Assembly (NCBI GenBank): GCA_030549775.1
Contig: CM060177.1
Span: 58,716,638-58,780,637, forward strand
Source of the DNA: Tamarix chinensis
Taxonomy: Eukaryota; Streptophyta; Magnoliopsida; Caryophyllales; Tamaricaceae
Reading direction: 5' to 3'
DNA length: 64,000 bases
A model generated the notes under the pieces. The model ran no database searches and had not been told where the DNA came from. It was given only the letters and a program-made list of their open reading frames with translations. Below are positions 50,991 through 62,418 of this stretch, in pieces (position 1 is the first letter of the stretch; each line of letters begins with the position of its first letter). A program made the translations under genes and the position numbers.

Positions 50991-51032
<42 letters not shown>

Positions 51033-51082
51033 AGGTTTTGACTATTGATAATAATAATATTAGTAATATTCTGAAGTTAGAT

Positions 51083-51118
<36 letters not shown>

Positions 51119-51141
51119 GTAAAGATAATAATAGTGATAAC

Positions 51142-51185
<44 letters not shown>
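50441..51185. repeat. Cluster of (TAA)n and related microsatellites in A5
   Basis: TAA runs at 50441-50482, 50992-51012, 51089-51116 and 51146-51183, plus GCAGCA/TAGTAG (50638-50682) and GATGAT (50956-50990) runs, separated by short spacers. Confidence 0.92.
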
Positions 51186-51193
<8 letters not shown>

Positions 51194-51826
51194 CACTTGC
51201 ATTAATAAAGTTTAAGAGTTGTGGTGGTTGAGGTACTACCTAGGGACGGTGGTGACCAGGAAGCACCGGTGGCAGTGCATAGTGGCTACGGCAGCGGTGG
51301 TGGAGGGAGAAAAGAAGGTGGAGAGGTGGTTGCCTAGGTTAGAAGAGGGGGAATGAGAGGGTGGCTGATGTGGTGCTAGATACCCTAGGTTGAGAGGGCT
51401 GCAATGGTATTGGTGGTGTAATAAAAGGGACGGCGCGAGCGATGGTTGGTATGGTAGCTAAAGGTGGTTAAGGGGGAGGAAGGGAGAAAGAGAGGGAGGA
51501 AAGGGTAAAGGAAGGTAGAGGGAGGTAGAGGAGGTCCTGCTGTTTGTTTTGGGGGGTAAAGGGAGTGGTGGTTGCGGCAGGAATAGTGATGGAAAACGGC
51601 GCGAAGGTCAGTGGTGGGTGAGAAGAGTTTGATCAAATAGCCAACTCTACATGGCCAAGGTGGCTCGTGTAATAAGAATCATGGGTTGTGAGTGGTGTAG
51701 TTCGGTGGAGGGTGGTGCAGGGAGTGGTTTGGGCAATAGCGATGGGGCGGTCGTCTAATCAAGCGGCGGTGCACCAAAGGGGGGATTTTCTAGGTAGGGA
51801 AAAAAGATTGAATGGGGGCGGTTGAA

Positions 51827-51838
51827 GGGTATTTATAG
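51827..51838 (-). promoter_or_regulatory. TATA box of LTR A5
   Basis: Minus strand CTATAAATACCC, homologous in place to that of A3. Confidence 0.6.
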
Positions 51839-52634
51839 TCTATTGAAGGGGGAAACGATAAAGGGGGGAAAGGGGAAGAGAGTAGCATGGGTGGTAGGTT
51901 ACTTGCTGGCAGCGCATGGCCAGTATGAGCCTATAATGTTGCAGGTCCTGTCTTGTTAGGAAAGGAAAAAAGGAAGGGGGAGAGGGGCATGCCTGAGGAG
52001 AGAGAGGAGATCTGATTAGGTTGAGAGGGGAGGTGACAGGCTGGCGTGCGGTGTTGTAGGGGCCGCATGCCTGCACAGGGAAGAAGTAGGGAAGATGAAG
52101 GGTTGGGAAGAAGAAGGGGAAAGAAGTGAACCGGTCGGCCTAGGGGAAAAAGAAAGAAAAAAAAAGAGACGGAGCCAAGCGGGTCACGAGGGAAAAAGAA
52201 AAGGAGGAAGGTTTGAGCCGTAGGGGAGGCTGGCCCAAATCGGTGGAGGAAGGAAAAAAAAGAGGAGAAAGGAGGGGAAGGAAAGAAAAAAGGACAAAAA
52301 AGGACAAAAGAAGAAAAGGAAAAAGGAAAAATAGATGGATAGGGGTATTTATAATATTGTGGTATTTTTGAATATTTAAAATAATAATATTTTAATAAAA
52401 TAATAATTAAATTTCCTTTTTAGATTAATTTAAGATATTTTGAATGATTTTTCCTTAATTCAATTTTAATTAGCAAAACACCCAAGTTTTTTCTAATTAA
52501 ATTATTTATTATTTTCCTCTTAATTTAGCCTTAATTACTTCCCTTTACTTTAGTGAACTAATTTATGTAATTAATTTTCCTAATAAATCCTTATTTGACC
52601 ATAATTTCTTAAATTAGAGTTTTAGGATATTTCA

Positions 52635-53032
52635 AGGGAGCTAGCCCAATCCAGGGAAGAGGAAAGAGAAAGATAAAAGGAGAAAGGAGAAAAAGAAGAA
52701 AGAAAAAGGAAAAAAAAAGGAAGGAAAAATAGGTTAGTTGGCATATTTAGAATATATTAGTATTTTTTAATATTTAGAAAATAATAAAAATGAGTAAAAT
52801 AATATTTAAATTTCTTTTTATATTAATTTAGGAAATTTTTGGTAAATTATTTTCTAAATTTTATTTTAATTAGCAAAATACTCTAATCTTCCCCAATTAA
52901 ATTCTTTCTTATTTTCCTCCTTTTTTGTCTTAATTACTCCCATTATTTTATTAAAATAGTATATTTAATTAATTTCCCTAATAAATATATATTTTATCAT
53001 AATTTCCTACATTAGGGTTTTGGGGTGTTTCA
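52635..53032 (-). mobile_element. Family A LTR fragment A6 (first 0.4 kb only)
   Basis: A second LTR 5' edge, TTTTGGGGTGTTTCA, ends at 53032, and the 390 bp to its left parallels the first 0.4 kb of A5 (GA-rich run, TTTAAATTTC, CTAATAAATATAT words). It directly abuts the complete edge of A5 and, on the right, CACTA transposase coding sequence. It is close in length to the piece missing from A7, which may hint at a shared rearrangement. Confidence 0.72.
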
Positions 53033-55265
53033 ATAACCTTTTAGGTGAGCTTAATTTCTAATATACTCCTCCAATTTTTTAAATTTTCTTTCAACAGGAT
53101 ATATCCATCTTCCATGAATAGGACCACCAAGTCTTACTGCTTTAGGTAAGTGCATAAAAGATGAACAATAATAGTAAAAGAAAGTGGGGGCAATGTGTAT
53201 TCTAACTTACACAAAATGATAACAACTTCCTTTTCAGCCTTCTCTAAATCGTACAACCAAAGTTTCCTTACACACATTATGATGAAGAGCTTACTCAACT
53301 TAATAATGGTATCAACTCAATAATCAACAACCGTTGCAATATGACATAATGATTATGTGATTTTAGAGTTATTAATTTTCCATCATTGTCAATTATATTC
53401 TTCCTAAAATTTGCTACAAAGCTATCTTGAAAGTATACCCTCTTTAAGAACCCCAAAGAAGTCGTACTCTCCTTAGGTGAAAGAGTATACTGAGGAGTAG
53501 GTTTCATCAACTTACTACCCTCATAGTACAAATGTATCTCTAGTATAACGTTCATATCCATCAAATCATGCTTTGTATTTTTATTATCTTTTGGTTTGTC
53601 ATTATTACTAAGTATCATGTTGAGTAAATTTTAATAAACATTCTTTTCAACATATATCACATCTAAGTTGTGTTTAAGGGTAGTTGATCACCAATGCGGG
53701 AGCTCAAAAAATATACTCTTCTTCCTCCTATTTAACTCATCAGTGCCTCATTTCCTCTTCAAACACAATGTGTCTTCATGCTTACCTAGTAGATAATCAC
53801 TAACACGACTCAATTGCATCAAATTTTCATCTATTGATAATATTGGGGTAGATTTCTCTTCTCAACTTTACCATCAAATTAGTTATTCTTCAACCATGGA
53901 TGGTTAGTCGAGAGGAATTGTTGATGACCAATGTACCCCATCCTAGATGTTAGCATCATAGAAGGAGTGTATTCTTTACAATTGGAGCTTGATTTATACC
54001 CATGTCCTGACCACCTAGAGAGAATTGAACAAGCAAGGAATTCATTAATAGTCCATAGAAGCACAACACACATTGAAAACACTTGGTTATCAACCGCATC
54101 TCTAAAATGAACCCCTTCCACCCATGAATCATTTAACTAATAAATAGGAGGTATGAGGAATACATCAATATCTATATTAGGAAACAACGGTCTAGGTATC
54201 AACAAAGACAACATAAAGAATAATTTTTTTCATGCACGGCTATAAGGGTAAGTTGTATATCCTCAAAATTATTAGCCACATACTATAATTTTCACTTATA
54301 GTAAAGGGATTAAACCCATTTGATTCCAACCCCAATATAACATTAAAAGTCTCAAATGCAAAGCTTAGATGATTTGCATCAAAATATTTCCATGCTTGGC
54401 CAACAACTACAAGTCATAAGATCCTCAGTTCTCTAAAGTGCCTATTCAAGTGTCATCTCATGTCTTGAGCAATGTGTCTGCAAGCATATAATATTTTCAA
54501 TCTCAATGTTAAGGGGAAATACCACAATACCTTGTGTGGTAATAATTTTCTTTTATGGCCTCATCTACCCATTGAGAATTACCACATGTTGAACAATTAA
54601 TTCTATCAGCATTCTCTTTCTAATACAAGGCACAATCGTACTTACACATGTGGATAGTCTTATAACTCAATCCTAACTTGTTTTTCATCTTCTTAGTGTC
54701 ATAATGAGATCCTAGAATCTAATTACCATTTGGAAGTGCTTCTTTCAACACTTTCAAAATTCCATCAAAAGACTAGTTATTCTATTTATTCAACACCTTG
54801 TAATGCACCAACTTCACAAAAAAATTAAGGAAGGAATTTTTTTGCATCCAAGATATAACAACGTATCCATCTCTTGAAATAATTCCTTGATTTATGGATC
54901 TCTATTATCTCCATAGTCATCACCTATTACCTCATTATAATTCAAGTCATCAACAATAGGCATGACTCTTTCACTATTCTAAATATTTAGATCACCACCT
55001 AATAAATCACCTAATGCATTCTTTTTCAAGCTCACCATGAAATTTTCATGTATCATAATCATCCATGAATGCAAATTGCAAAATTTGGCCTTCAATCCTA
55101 TCTAGTTTATCCCATTGAAAATTAACACATCTTCTACAAGGATAATGCGTCAATCTATCAAATCACAAGTTATCTTTTGCCAATCCTAATAAATAGTTGA
55201 AGACCATCCCAAAACTCATCGGAATTTCAATTACACAACCTCATCCAACTCTTATCAATTAGCAT
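53033..55265 (-). pseudogene. CACTA transposase (TNP2 plus DUF4218 type), decayed and truncated
   Basis: The minus-strand start ATG at 55265 opens MLIDKSWMRLCN, the usual start of this family, followed by CP/CRRCVNF-like Cys words. Then come KLGLSYKTIHMCKYDCALY (about 54690-54634), INCSTCGNSQWVDEAI (about 54610-54555), VVFPLNIEIENI, AWKYFDANH (about 54395), LESNGFNPF, the ORF 54121-53879 with CVVLLWTINEFLACSILSRW and a GHQQFLSTNHPWLKN end, LKHNLDVIYVEKNV (about 53680) and the ORF 53618-53295 with YTLSPKESTT. The DUF4218 part has LGGPIHGRWIYPVER-like words (about 53130-53085). Several stops occur. It would cut and paste CACTA elements; this copy is inactive. Confidence 0.85.
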
Positions 55266-56666
55266 TGTATATCTATATAAAAAAAAGTTGGATCAATTTT
55301 ATATAATTATTTAATTATCTTAATGACCAAGACATAACTGTATTATAATAGTTTTATAAAAAATTTTAAGGCCAACAATATTTTATTAGTTTATAGCTTA
55401 ACAAGATGAAACATAGATCAGTATACTGGTTATATTATATACCTTAATACATAAAAGTAGATTCATATATATTGAAATAGAGATACTACAACCTAAAATG
55501 CCTCACTAAAATAAAGACTTAGTTCCTAGTCAAATGCGATTAATCACCCACTAAGTTCATACTTCTCATAGAAGCATTTATTCTCTCAAATCTTTGATAG
55601 ACTCATAACCATGATCTAGTTAATTAGGATATATACTTGGAAATATCCCATGCCAAAACCTCTACTCATCATCAATTACTATCAACTCTCTTGCAATGTA
55701 ATTATAATCTCTCATAAAATGTCCACCCTCAATAAACCTAGGGTGGAGTAAATAACTATGGTCAAACTCATCTATATATCTAGCACTTAGCACCACCATG
55801 GTTGAATCTGTGGAAAGGGATACAAAATATAGTAAAATCTAAAATTATATGGTCCTGGATACAAACATCTCTCTAACATGTGGCCTAGCTTATCACTTAT
55901 CTACCTCATGTGGTACCCAATATTTGAGTCAAGAGACATAAAAAAAATAAGCTAGAAAACATGTGTTAAATAAGAGAGGCATCTTATCACCTACAAAAGA
56001 AAAAAATATATAATAAATTAGGGTAATATCAAATTAATTAATCATAAACTTCAAATTCCAATAATATTTTACTAATTCTCATTGTTATTATATTATTATT
56101 CCACTCTTTTTAATATTGAATCATAAATTTTCATATTATTAGATAATAAATTATTTACGACCACTAATATCTAATAATTATATTCTTATTATTTTAAATT
56201 TTAATATTAAATTATTTAAGCCCACCCCTATCTTATTATTTTAAAGTTTTATTATATTATTATACCACTTAATTATTTAATCATAATTTTATAATATTTA
56301 AAAATAATTTATTAAGTTATATTTTTATTATCTTAATATTCTACTTTATTAATAATACATTATCTAAAGTTAGAAATAATTTATTGTCTAATATTTTTAT
56401 ATTCTTATTGTTTCCAATTTTAATAATTAATTATTTATCATCAATAATATCTTATTATTTTATTTAATTATTTAATCATAAATTTTCAAAGTCTAATAAT
56501 ATTTTATTAATTCTAATTTTTATTATGCTATTATTCCACTATTTTAATTATACTCTATCTAAGTCTAATAATACTATAAGAAATACAATATCTACATTAC
56601 ATTTATCAACACATATATCAATTATAACATGTTTGTGTCTATCCATATTTCAATTACCAACGTAGG

Positions 56667-56680
56667 TACATACATGCATG

Positions 56681-56732
<52 letters not shown>

Positions 56733-56733
56733 A
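56667..56733. repeat. (CATA)n then (TA)n microsatellite
   Basis: CATGCATGCATACATACATA and further CATA units pass into (TA)n at 56705-56733. It lies inside the CACTA element upstream of the transposase. Confidence 0.92.
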
Positions 56734-57489
56734 CCCAATACATATATCAATTACAATATGTATGTGCGGTGTGTGAATATATATCCATCTTTCAATCACC
56801 ACCACCGACATATATATATTCCAATCACATATTACAACAAATATATCGACATATAATTACCACCACTAATATCCATATAATATTTAACAATGGTTGGAGT
56901 AAGGTTGGTGATGGATCTAGAGACATCCACGAGACTACAACAACAATTTTTATTGATTAGGTAATTCATGACACATGTTGAAATATGTTTGGTATATAAT
57001 ATTTTTTTTCATATCTATTTTGCATTCAAAAGTACATTGCGAAGTGTATCTAGGTGCATCACCTCTCATTCATAACTTATGTTATTCTACATAATTCATT
57101 TTTATAGAAAATAAATGTTATTTTAGGATTTTAGTGCAAAATATTAATTAATTTTCCTAATTGAACAAACACATTTAAACAAACATTTCTCTCCAATTTT
57201 TTTTTGTATTCTCCAAACCTTTTCATTAAATATTTAATGACTAATAGGGTGATATTAGTTATTTGGTTTCAGTAAATATTATTTAAGGAGATAGATATCA
57301 ATGTTTAATTATTTAATTATAAATTTTGAAACTTCAATATTATTTTATTAATTCTTATTTTTAATAAAATTTTAATTACAGAGATAAAATTGTAAACTCC
57401 AACAATATGTGTGCATGTGTGTGTGTATGTGTATCCATCTTTCAATTATCACCACCAATATATATATAATATAGCAATTAAAAAAAACA

Positions 57490-57730
57490 TACAATAGCAG
57501 TGGATGCGGGGACGGCGGCAAGCTTTGGCAGCAATAGCAGCAACACACAACTACTCCAGCAACATACAATTAAGCCAACAATTAAGCAATAAACTTGTTT
57601 GCTTTCATAAATTAATAATTAAAAAAATAAACTTAAAGAAAGAGTAAATAACAAGGATTAAACTGAGATAAGGATGAGGAGAAGGCGATGCAAGAGGGTG
57701 CAAGGCGGTAGTGATGGTGGCCGCCATGAA
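57490..57730 (-). other. GC-richer leader stretch of the CACTA element
   Basis: On the minus strand ATGGCGGCCACCATCACTAC (from about 57729) opens a 35-codon ORF, with AGATTTGGTAAGTAATGGC upstream (57835-57815) resembling a 5' splice site. A second GC-richer run is at 57560-57490. CACTA leaders often have GC-rich first exons; no protein match is claimed. Confidence 0.35.
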
Positions 57731-57899
57731 AATCCATAAAAATATAAAAAATTAAAATTAAAAGTAAAAACTAACAATAATACGCAAGAAAAATTAACAC
57801 AAAACAAGAGTTATAGCCATTACTTACCAAATCTATGAGAGAGAGGTTGGGAAAGGAGGTTACAGCGAAAAAAAAATGATAGAGACAAAAGTCAAGTAC

Positions 57900-58440
57900 A
57901 ACAATAGGTAGTTTTTTTGTATTTGTTTATGTAACTCAGTTTTACTACAGCGAAACCTTTCCCTCTATTGTGATGATAGGGTTGTTGTAGTAGACCCCCA
58001 TTTAAAAGAATGATAGTGTTTTTCTTTACTATATTGCAGCAATAATATACCTTAAAACATTTACTAGTCACTTTAATATACTCAAAAATATACTTTTTTA
58101 GCAATAATTTTTAGGAGAGGAAAAAAACTCTCACCTCACCCTAAAATTATGACACATACATTAGCGACGACATGTCGCTGTTATAGAATTTTCTTCTTAT
58201 TATTAGGAAATGTGGGATGAAAATGTTTTTCCTATACTACGACGACCCCATTGTCACTAATGCTTGTGTTTTCAAAAAATAGGATGGTAAAATAAATTTA
58301 TTTTATAGTTGCTATAATAAGTAGCCTCATTTTTTCCACTTGTCAAATTATCCATTCATTGAAGACCTTTTGTTTTGTTGACGTGTCTATTGACGACTTT
58401 GGGCATCATAAACGATGTTATCATAATAGAATAATGTTGT
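57900..58440 (-). repeat. CACTA sub-terminal repeat region
   Basis: Repeated GTCGT/ACGAC/GCGAC words in both orientations near 57950-57990, 58160-58185, 58235-58260 and 58380-58415, with GGTTGTTGTAGTAGAC (57970) echoing the terminal TTGTTGTAGTG. Sub-terminal repeats bind the transposase in this family. Confidence 0.6.
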
Positions 58441-58447
58441 TGTAGTG

Positions 58448-59689
58448 AAAATTGAGAGGATAAACAACTTACATGGACAATAGAGTGAAGGGAAAAGTTC
58501 AATAAGACATGGGAGAGGAAAACATGCATAGGAATTGGGGGATGAGACAGATGTGTAAGGGGAATAGTGTGGAGAAGATTATTTCAAGGTCAAGGGAGTA
58601 GGTTGAGGCCAAAATCTAGAATAGGCTAAGAGGTATTAATTTAGGAAGATAAACCATGGTAAAAACATGCATTGACTAGGATTAGGGTTACCTGATATTA
58701 GTTAAGGTTACATGATTAGGAAAGTATGTGGTCACTAAATTGAAGATTAATAATATAGCTTATTCTGTGTGAGTTTAATGAATGATCTATATTATTATCT
58801 CTTCCATAATTCTTGTCCAAGCATGATTTATTATTTAATAATCATGATATTAGAAATTATATTTTCTAAGTATGTCATATACCATGCTATTATGTGACCT
58901 CAATAAGTAGCATGAGCCATTGTCATATTTGAGATAGTTCATTTTTACCAATACTTCACTATATTGATATTATATTTGTATGGTCATTGTAATGATTCGA
59001 CTTATCTTTCCGTAAGAAGAGGATGGTTTTTAAGGTTATGATTATTAGCTCAAGTATGTTGAAGATGATGACATAGGCTAATCGCTAGTCATTGATTGGG
59101 TATCAAGATTTATATATAAGTTTAGTTAAAGTTATGCTAAATGGTTAGATTATTTTACTTACTGTGTTGGGACACTTTTATACTTTCTAGTTAATTCTTG
59201 GCCTTAGTTCATGTTTTGATTTTGTATATTTCTCTCTTTTATATTATTCTCATATTTTTTTATTATTATTTTGTTAGCGCATGCATCTTTTATCTTTTAT
59301 TTATGGTTCTACTTTACCCAATATTAAACACATGTTAGGTAATGTTGTTTTATTACCTTTTCTCATTGTTTACAAAAATAAGAGTTTTTTGTTCAAATCT
59401 TAAGGATGTTAGAAGCTTAGTTCAGCTAAGCTACCAAACACTATGGATTACGTCTTATGATATTTGTACATAAATAATTTGTGTCTATGAAAACCTTGAT
59501 CATATTAGATTCATATTATGCATTAAGATACCCAAACAAAGCTCTAGTGATGTAGTTGAAACCTTAGTTCAGCTTATGATCTTTTATGAATATATGATGG
59601 AGCACTTAAAATAAACGGTTTTTTCAAGTACCATACGACGGAAAACTATGTATATTTATAATTAATTCATCAAATATATCATTTTAGGT
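58448..59689. other. No recognised feature
   Basis: AT-rich sequence without coding similarity or clear repeat ends. Some words (for example TTAGATTATTTTACTTACTG near 59145) resemble LTR 3' regions of the window but not enough for a call. Confidence 0.45.
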
Positions 59690-60032
59690 AAGAAGTTAAA
59701 ATTCTTACCCAGTGTCAAAGGACACCCAATTTAGATACTCAAGACCCTCGATGTACGCAACGGGCATAGTTAGTTACTTCGGTGACCCAACTTTTGACGT
59801 GGCGTCCATATATGATCAATCGATGATAAAGCTCCCATTAGATTAGAAAGGATAGCAATTAGTGAAATCTAATTGTTAATTTAATTAGAGGAGTCTCCTG
59901 TCAAGTGTCTACTAAAGAAATTGAAAAAGATTAGGCGAGCTAAGCTTCACCAAGATAGGCTTGGTTCTACTTTACCGGTACGTATCTATACGTGCAATGT
60001 TGCATCGGGGTTAGGTGGCTGGGAGGATTTGG

Positions 60033-60078
60033 GCTGACGCTATGATTGATGAGTCATGACTCATTAGATAGCGTCAGC
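60033..60078. repeat. 46-nt inverted repeat with TGAGTCATGACTCA core
   Basis: The arms GCTGACGCTAT and ATAGCGTCAGC are perfect inverses. The interior holds the 16-bp perfect palindrome ATGAGTCATGACTCAT, slightly off-centre. A related GAGTCGTCAGCCATAACTCA follows at 60097. The TGAGTCA/TGACTCA words are of the kind bound by bZIP factors; function is unproven. Confidence 0.85.
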
Positions 60079-60444
60079 ATTTTGCATTTGCTTGTGAGTC
60101 GTCAGCCATAACTCATAAGTCACCACCATCGAGTTTTTTTTTTTTTTTAATTTGCTTATGACAATTTTGACACGTGTATGCAAGAGCCTGCACTAGCTAA
60201 CAACCAAACAAAAAAAAAAAAAAGGTAGAAAACAAAATCACATGGAATTTGTCTTATTTATTTATTTATTTGGAGTAAATTCTGGTCAATATCTAAATAC
60301 GACATTTGCGACATCTAAAATGTGATCTTTAACCTCACGGGTCACATGATACCTGTCTGGAGCATCAAATTATCAGTACAAGGATCGGACACCGATCACG
60401 CAAATTCCACAGAAAAACTAGCGAGTACCAAGTCTCTAAATAAA

Positions 60445-60603
60445 ATGTCCACCGCCCATTTACTTATCGTCTTTGTTCTGGCTTCGCTCCTCACCGTGCT
60501 TGTCCGAGTTACATGCATGGCATATGTAGATCTAATCAACTTCCAACATGTCTTCTCTGTATGCGTATATGCCGTGTGCACCATTTCATTGCCTGTCGAC
60601 TAA
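60445..60603 (+). CDS. Small hydrophobic ORF, possible signal-peptide exon
   Basis: The ATG at 60445 opens 52 codons: MSTAHLLIVFVLASLLTVLV, then RVTCMAY, ending in VCTISLPVD. The first 20 residues look like a secretory signal or membrane segment, and ATAAAATGTCC is an acceptable plant start context. A longer frame from 60322 adds 41 residues without a clear role. A GTAGAT-type donor follows the CMAY codons, so it could be a first exon. There is no family match, and chance is quite possible. Confidence 0.22.
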   Translation: MSTAHLLIVFVLASLLTVLVRVTCMAYVDLINFQHVFSVCVYAVCTISLPVD

Positions 60604-60816
60604 TATTAACATGAGAATCTATCAGGGATCTTGTCCGAGGCCATGACGTTAACCTGAGACTCGCGATTCATTGGAAGATCAGCTGTCAGTTTAGCGTACA
60701 CCGTCTAATTGTCATTGAGTATGCATGCATAAATTGTCCGATCATGACGATTTCAGTGGAAGGAAGATATGGTCCATGAAATTTTGTCGTTTCCACAGCC
60801 CACTCTTATATAGTGC

Positions 60817-60854
<38 letters not shown>
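60817..60854. repeat. (TA)n microsatellite
   Basis: About 18 TA units after CTTATATAGTGC. Confidence 0.95.
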
Positions 60855-60857
<3 letters not shown>

Positions 60858-60980
60858 CATTATTTTTTTTTTTATATTTTATGAATAATTTTAAAATGAA
60901 AAATTAATGTAAGACGCGCAATCAATTACTTTAGCACCTGGGAAAAATCAAGCCCATGGGCCATGGGGGTAACACGATAC

Positions 60981-61669
60981 AAATTTGATCATTATAGACT
61001 AGAAATAGAAATTTATTTGAAATAGTGTGTTGGTTATGACTGGTTATAAAATTTACTTATATCTTTTATTAAACATTTCTTTATTCTTATTTGCCTTCCT
61101 TAACTACTTTCTTTTTATCCGTAATCACTCTTCTAATTAAATTCTACCATTTGTCCTCTTTTTTAACACTCCTTACATGAGATGTTATAGATAGTGATTA
61201 TGTTATAGATAGTGATTAAATGCAAATAAAGGTGATTACGAAGAAATTAAAAAGAAAAAGAATGAGGAGATTTAACTTAATTTAACCGCCCAAAACAAGT
61301 AAGGACAAATTTGAGCAACAAACTTTAATAAGGACCATTATACATAAAAAAAAATGTTTAAGGTGAACTAACATGACATTTAAGTCTACTGATTACGAAT
61401 GATATACATACAAGGCTTAGGAAAACAAGTGTGAACAATTTTATATATATTATAGAAACATTTACATAACTCACACTACATTCACTATTGCATAAACTAA
61501 ATTTAACATCCAATCATTAATAATGGTAATAGAAAAACTATTGTCAAGAATATTAAAATATTTTTGCGTGTTGGCTCTCATAACAATTTTTATAAATATT
61601 CATTAATAAATTATTTTCAATAAGAGTTATCTAAAAAAAATTGTTTGTTAAAACATTCATATGGCATAC
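60981..61669. other. No recognised feature
   Basis: AT-rich sequence; short duplication of TGTTATAGATAGTGATTA at 61182-61220. No coding similarity. Confidence 0.5.
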
Positions 61670-61711
61670 CGTTGGGGTCCCTCCTTAATTAGGGGATTTC
61701 CAAAGCAATAA

Positions 61712-61784
<73 letters not shown>

Positions 61785-62365
61785 GGGATGATGCATGCAT
61801 AGTAGAGTTCCAAAGATAGTTAATACTTTTTGACTTCTTGGAAATTTGAAGAAGACAAGAAGATAGTTAATACTAAGGTTCATTGCCTCAAATTAATGGG
61901 AGAGCATTCTAGAGTCATCCTATGGCTTATGGGTTACCCCCTTCTACTCCTATAAATAGGGATCTTTGGGAAGGCTTAGTTTATTACAAGCAAAGCAAGC
62001 AATCATCTACATAGAAAGAGAAAGTAAGAGCCATTACAAAAGTGAGTTGCTTGAAAAAAAAGTTCTCATATTTTCTCAAGCGAAGTTTTAGTATTCCACC
62101 ACTTAATTGGTGAGAGAGTCCATCCTTTATAATCCATCATCTTTTGGGCAAAGAAGTTGAGTGAGCCCCTAGTTCATACTAGAGAAGAATTACTTGTAAT
62201 CCTACTATCATCATAGTAGAAGGTTCGTGGTTTTTCCCCTCAACTTTAAGGGTTTTCCACGTAAAAATTTGGTGTCTTTTATTTTTCTATTTTTGTTTTG
62301 CCCCTTTTTAATCACATAAGGAAGGAAAAGGTCTTCCGCTATCAACTTATCATTTTTCCCCAATA
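61670..62365 (+). mobile_element. 5' LTR of a Ty1/copia element
   Basis: The right end CCCCAATA directly precedes a primer site, and GTTGGGG near 61671 is its inverted partner, giving about 0.7 kb. A TATA box, CTCCTATAAATAGGGATC (61948-61965), and a leader with AAGCAAAGCAAGCAATC follow, as in plant copia LTRs. A (TAA)n tract lies near the left end (61709-61783). The left boundary is less certain than the right; no target duplication can be checked because the 3' LTR is outside the window. Confidence 0.68.
61709..61783. repeat. (TAA)n microsatellite
   Basis: About 24 near-perfect units, probably inside the copia LTR. Poly-Tyr and poly-Ile ORFs here are artefacts. Confidence 0.95.
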
Positions 62366-62380
62366 GGGGTATCAAAGCCT
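62366..62380 (+). other. Primer binding site of copia element
   Basis: GGGGTATCAAAGCCT corresponds to the methionine-tRNA primer site TGGTATCAGAGCC and follows the LTR with no gap. Confidence 0.75.
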
Positions 62381-62418
62381 AGTTTATAAGGCTATCATAT
62401 TCTCTTGTGTGATTTAAA

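Larger units (their letters stand above)
44187..52634 (-). mobile_element. Family A LTR A5, missing its 3' end and interrupted by solo LTR A4
   Basis: It begins inside the LTR (GGCATC then CCTACCTACACAAACTTCG, matching 23312-23350 of A3) and ends at the LTR 5' edge TTTTAGGATATTTCA (52634). With A4 removed it runs cassettes (44490-44825), the block 50182-50130, four (TAA)n tracts, a GA-rich leader with TATA at 51838-51827, and the 5' part. The A4 insertion splits sequence that is continuous in A3 (near 24480-24540). About 0.4 kb of the 3' end is missing at the A7 junction. Confidence 0.78.
53033..58447 (-). mobile_element. CACTA (En/Spm) transposon, 3'-truncated
   Basis: On the minus strand the element starts at 58447 with CACTACAACAACATTATTCT, a CACTA-type terminal inverted repeat. 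Sub-terminal words such as CGACGACATGTCGCTG, GTCGTCAATAGACAC and TACGACGACCCC follow, then a leader with a GC-rich stretch (57730-57490), and the TNP2-type transposase from 55265. The other end is missing: family A LTR sequence begins inside the transposase at 53032. Candidate 3-bp flank on the right: AAA. Confidence 0.82.
59690..60980. other. Higher-complexity island, possibly single-copy
   Basis: Compared with its surroundings this stretch has more even base composition and no similarity that I can see to the LTR families. It contains GACGTGGCGTC (59796-59806), the hairpin at 60033-60078, ACACGTGT (60170-60177), a T15 tract and an A14 tract about 75 bp apart (60134-60148, 60210-60224), and a small ORF at 60445. 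It could be a gene-proximal fragment or an unknown repeat. Confidence 0.4.

Noticed and set aside
56769..56960. 63-codon plus-strand ORF within the CACTA element
   Set aside because: It overlaps a microsatellite-derived stretch, runs against the transposase sense and shows no domain.
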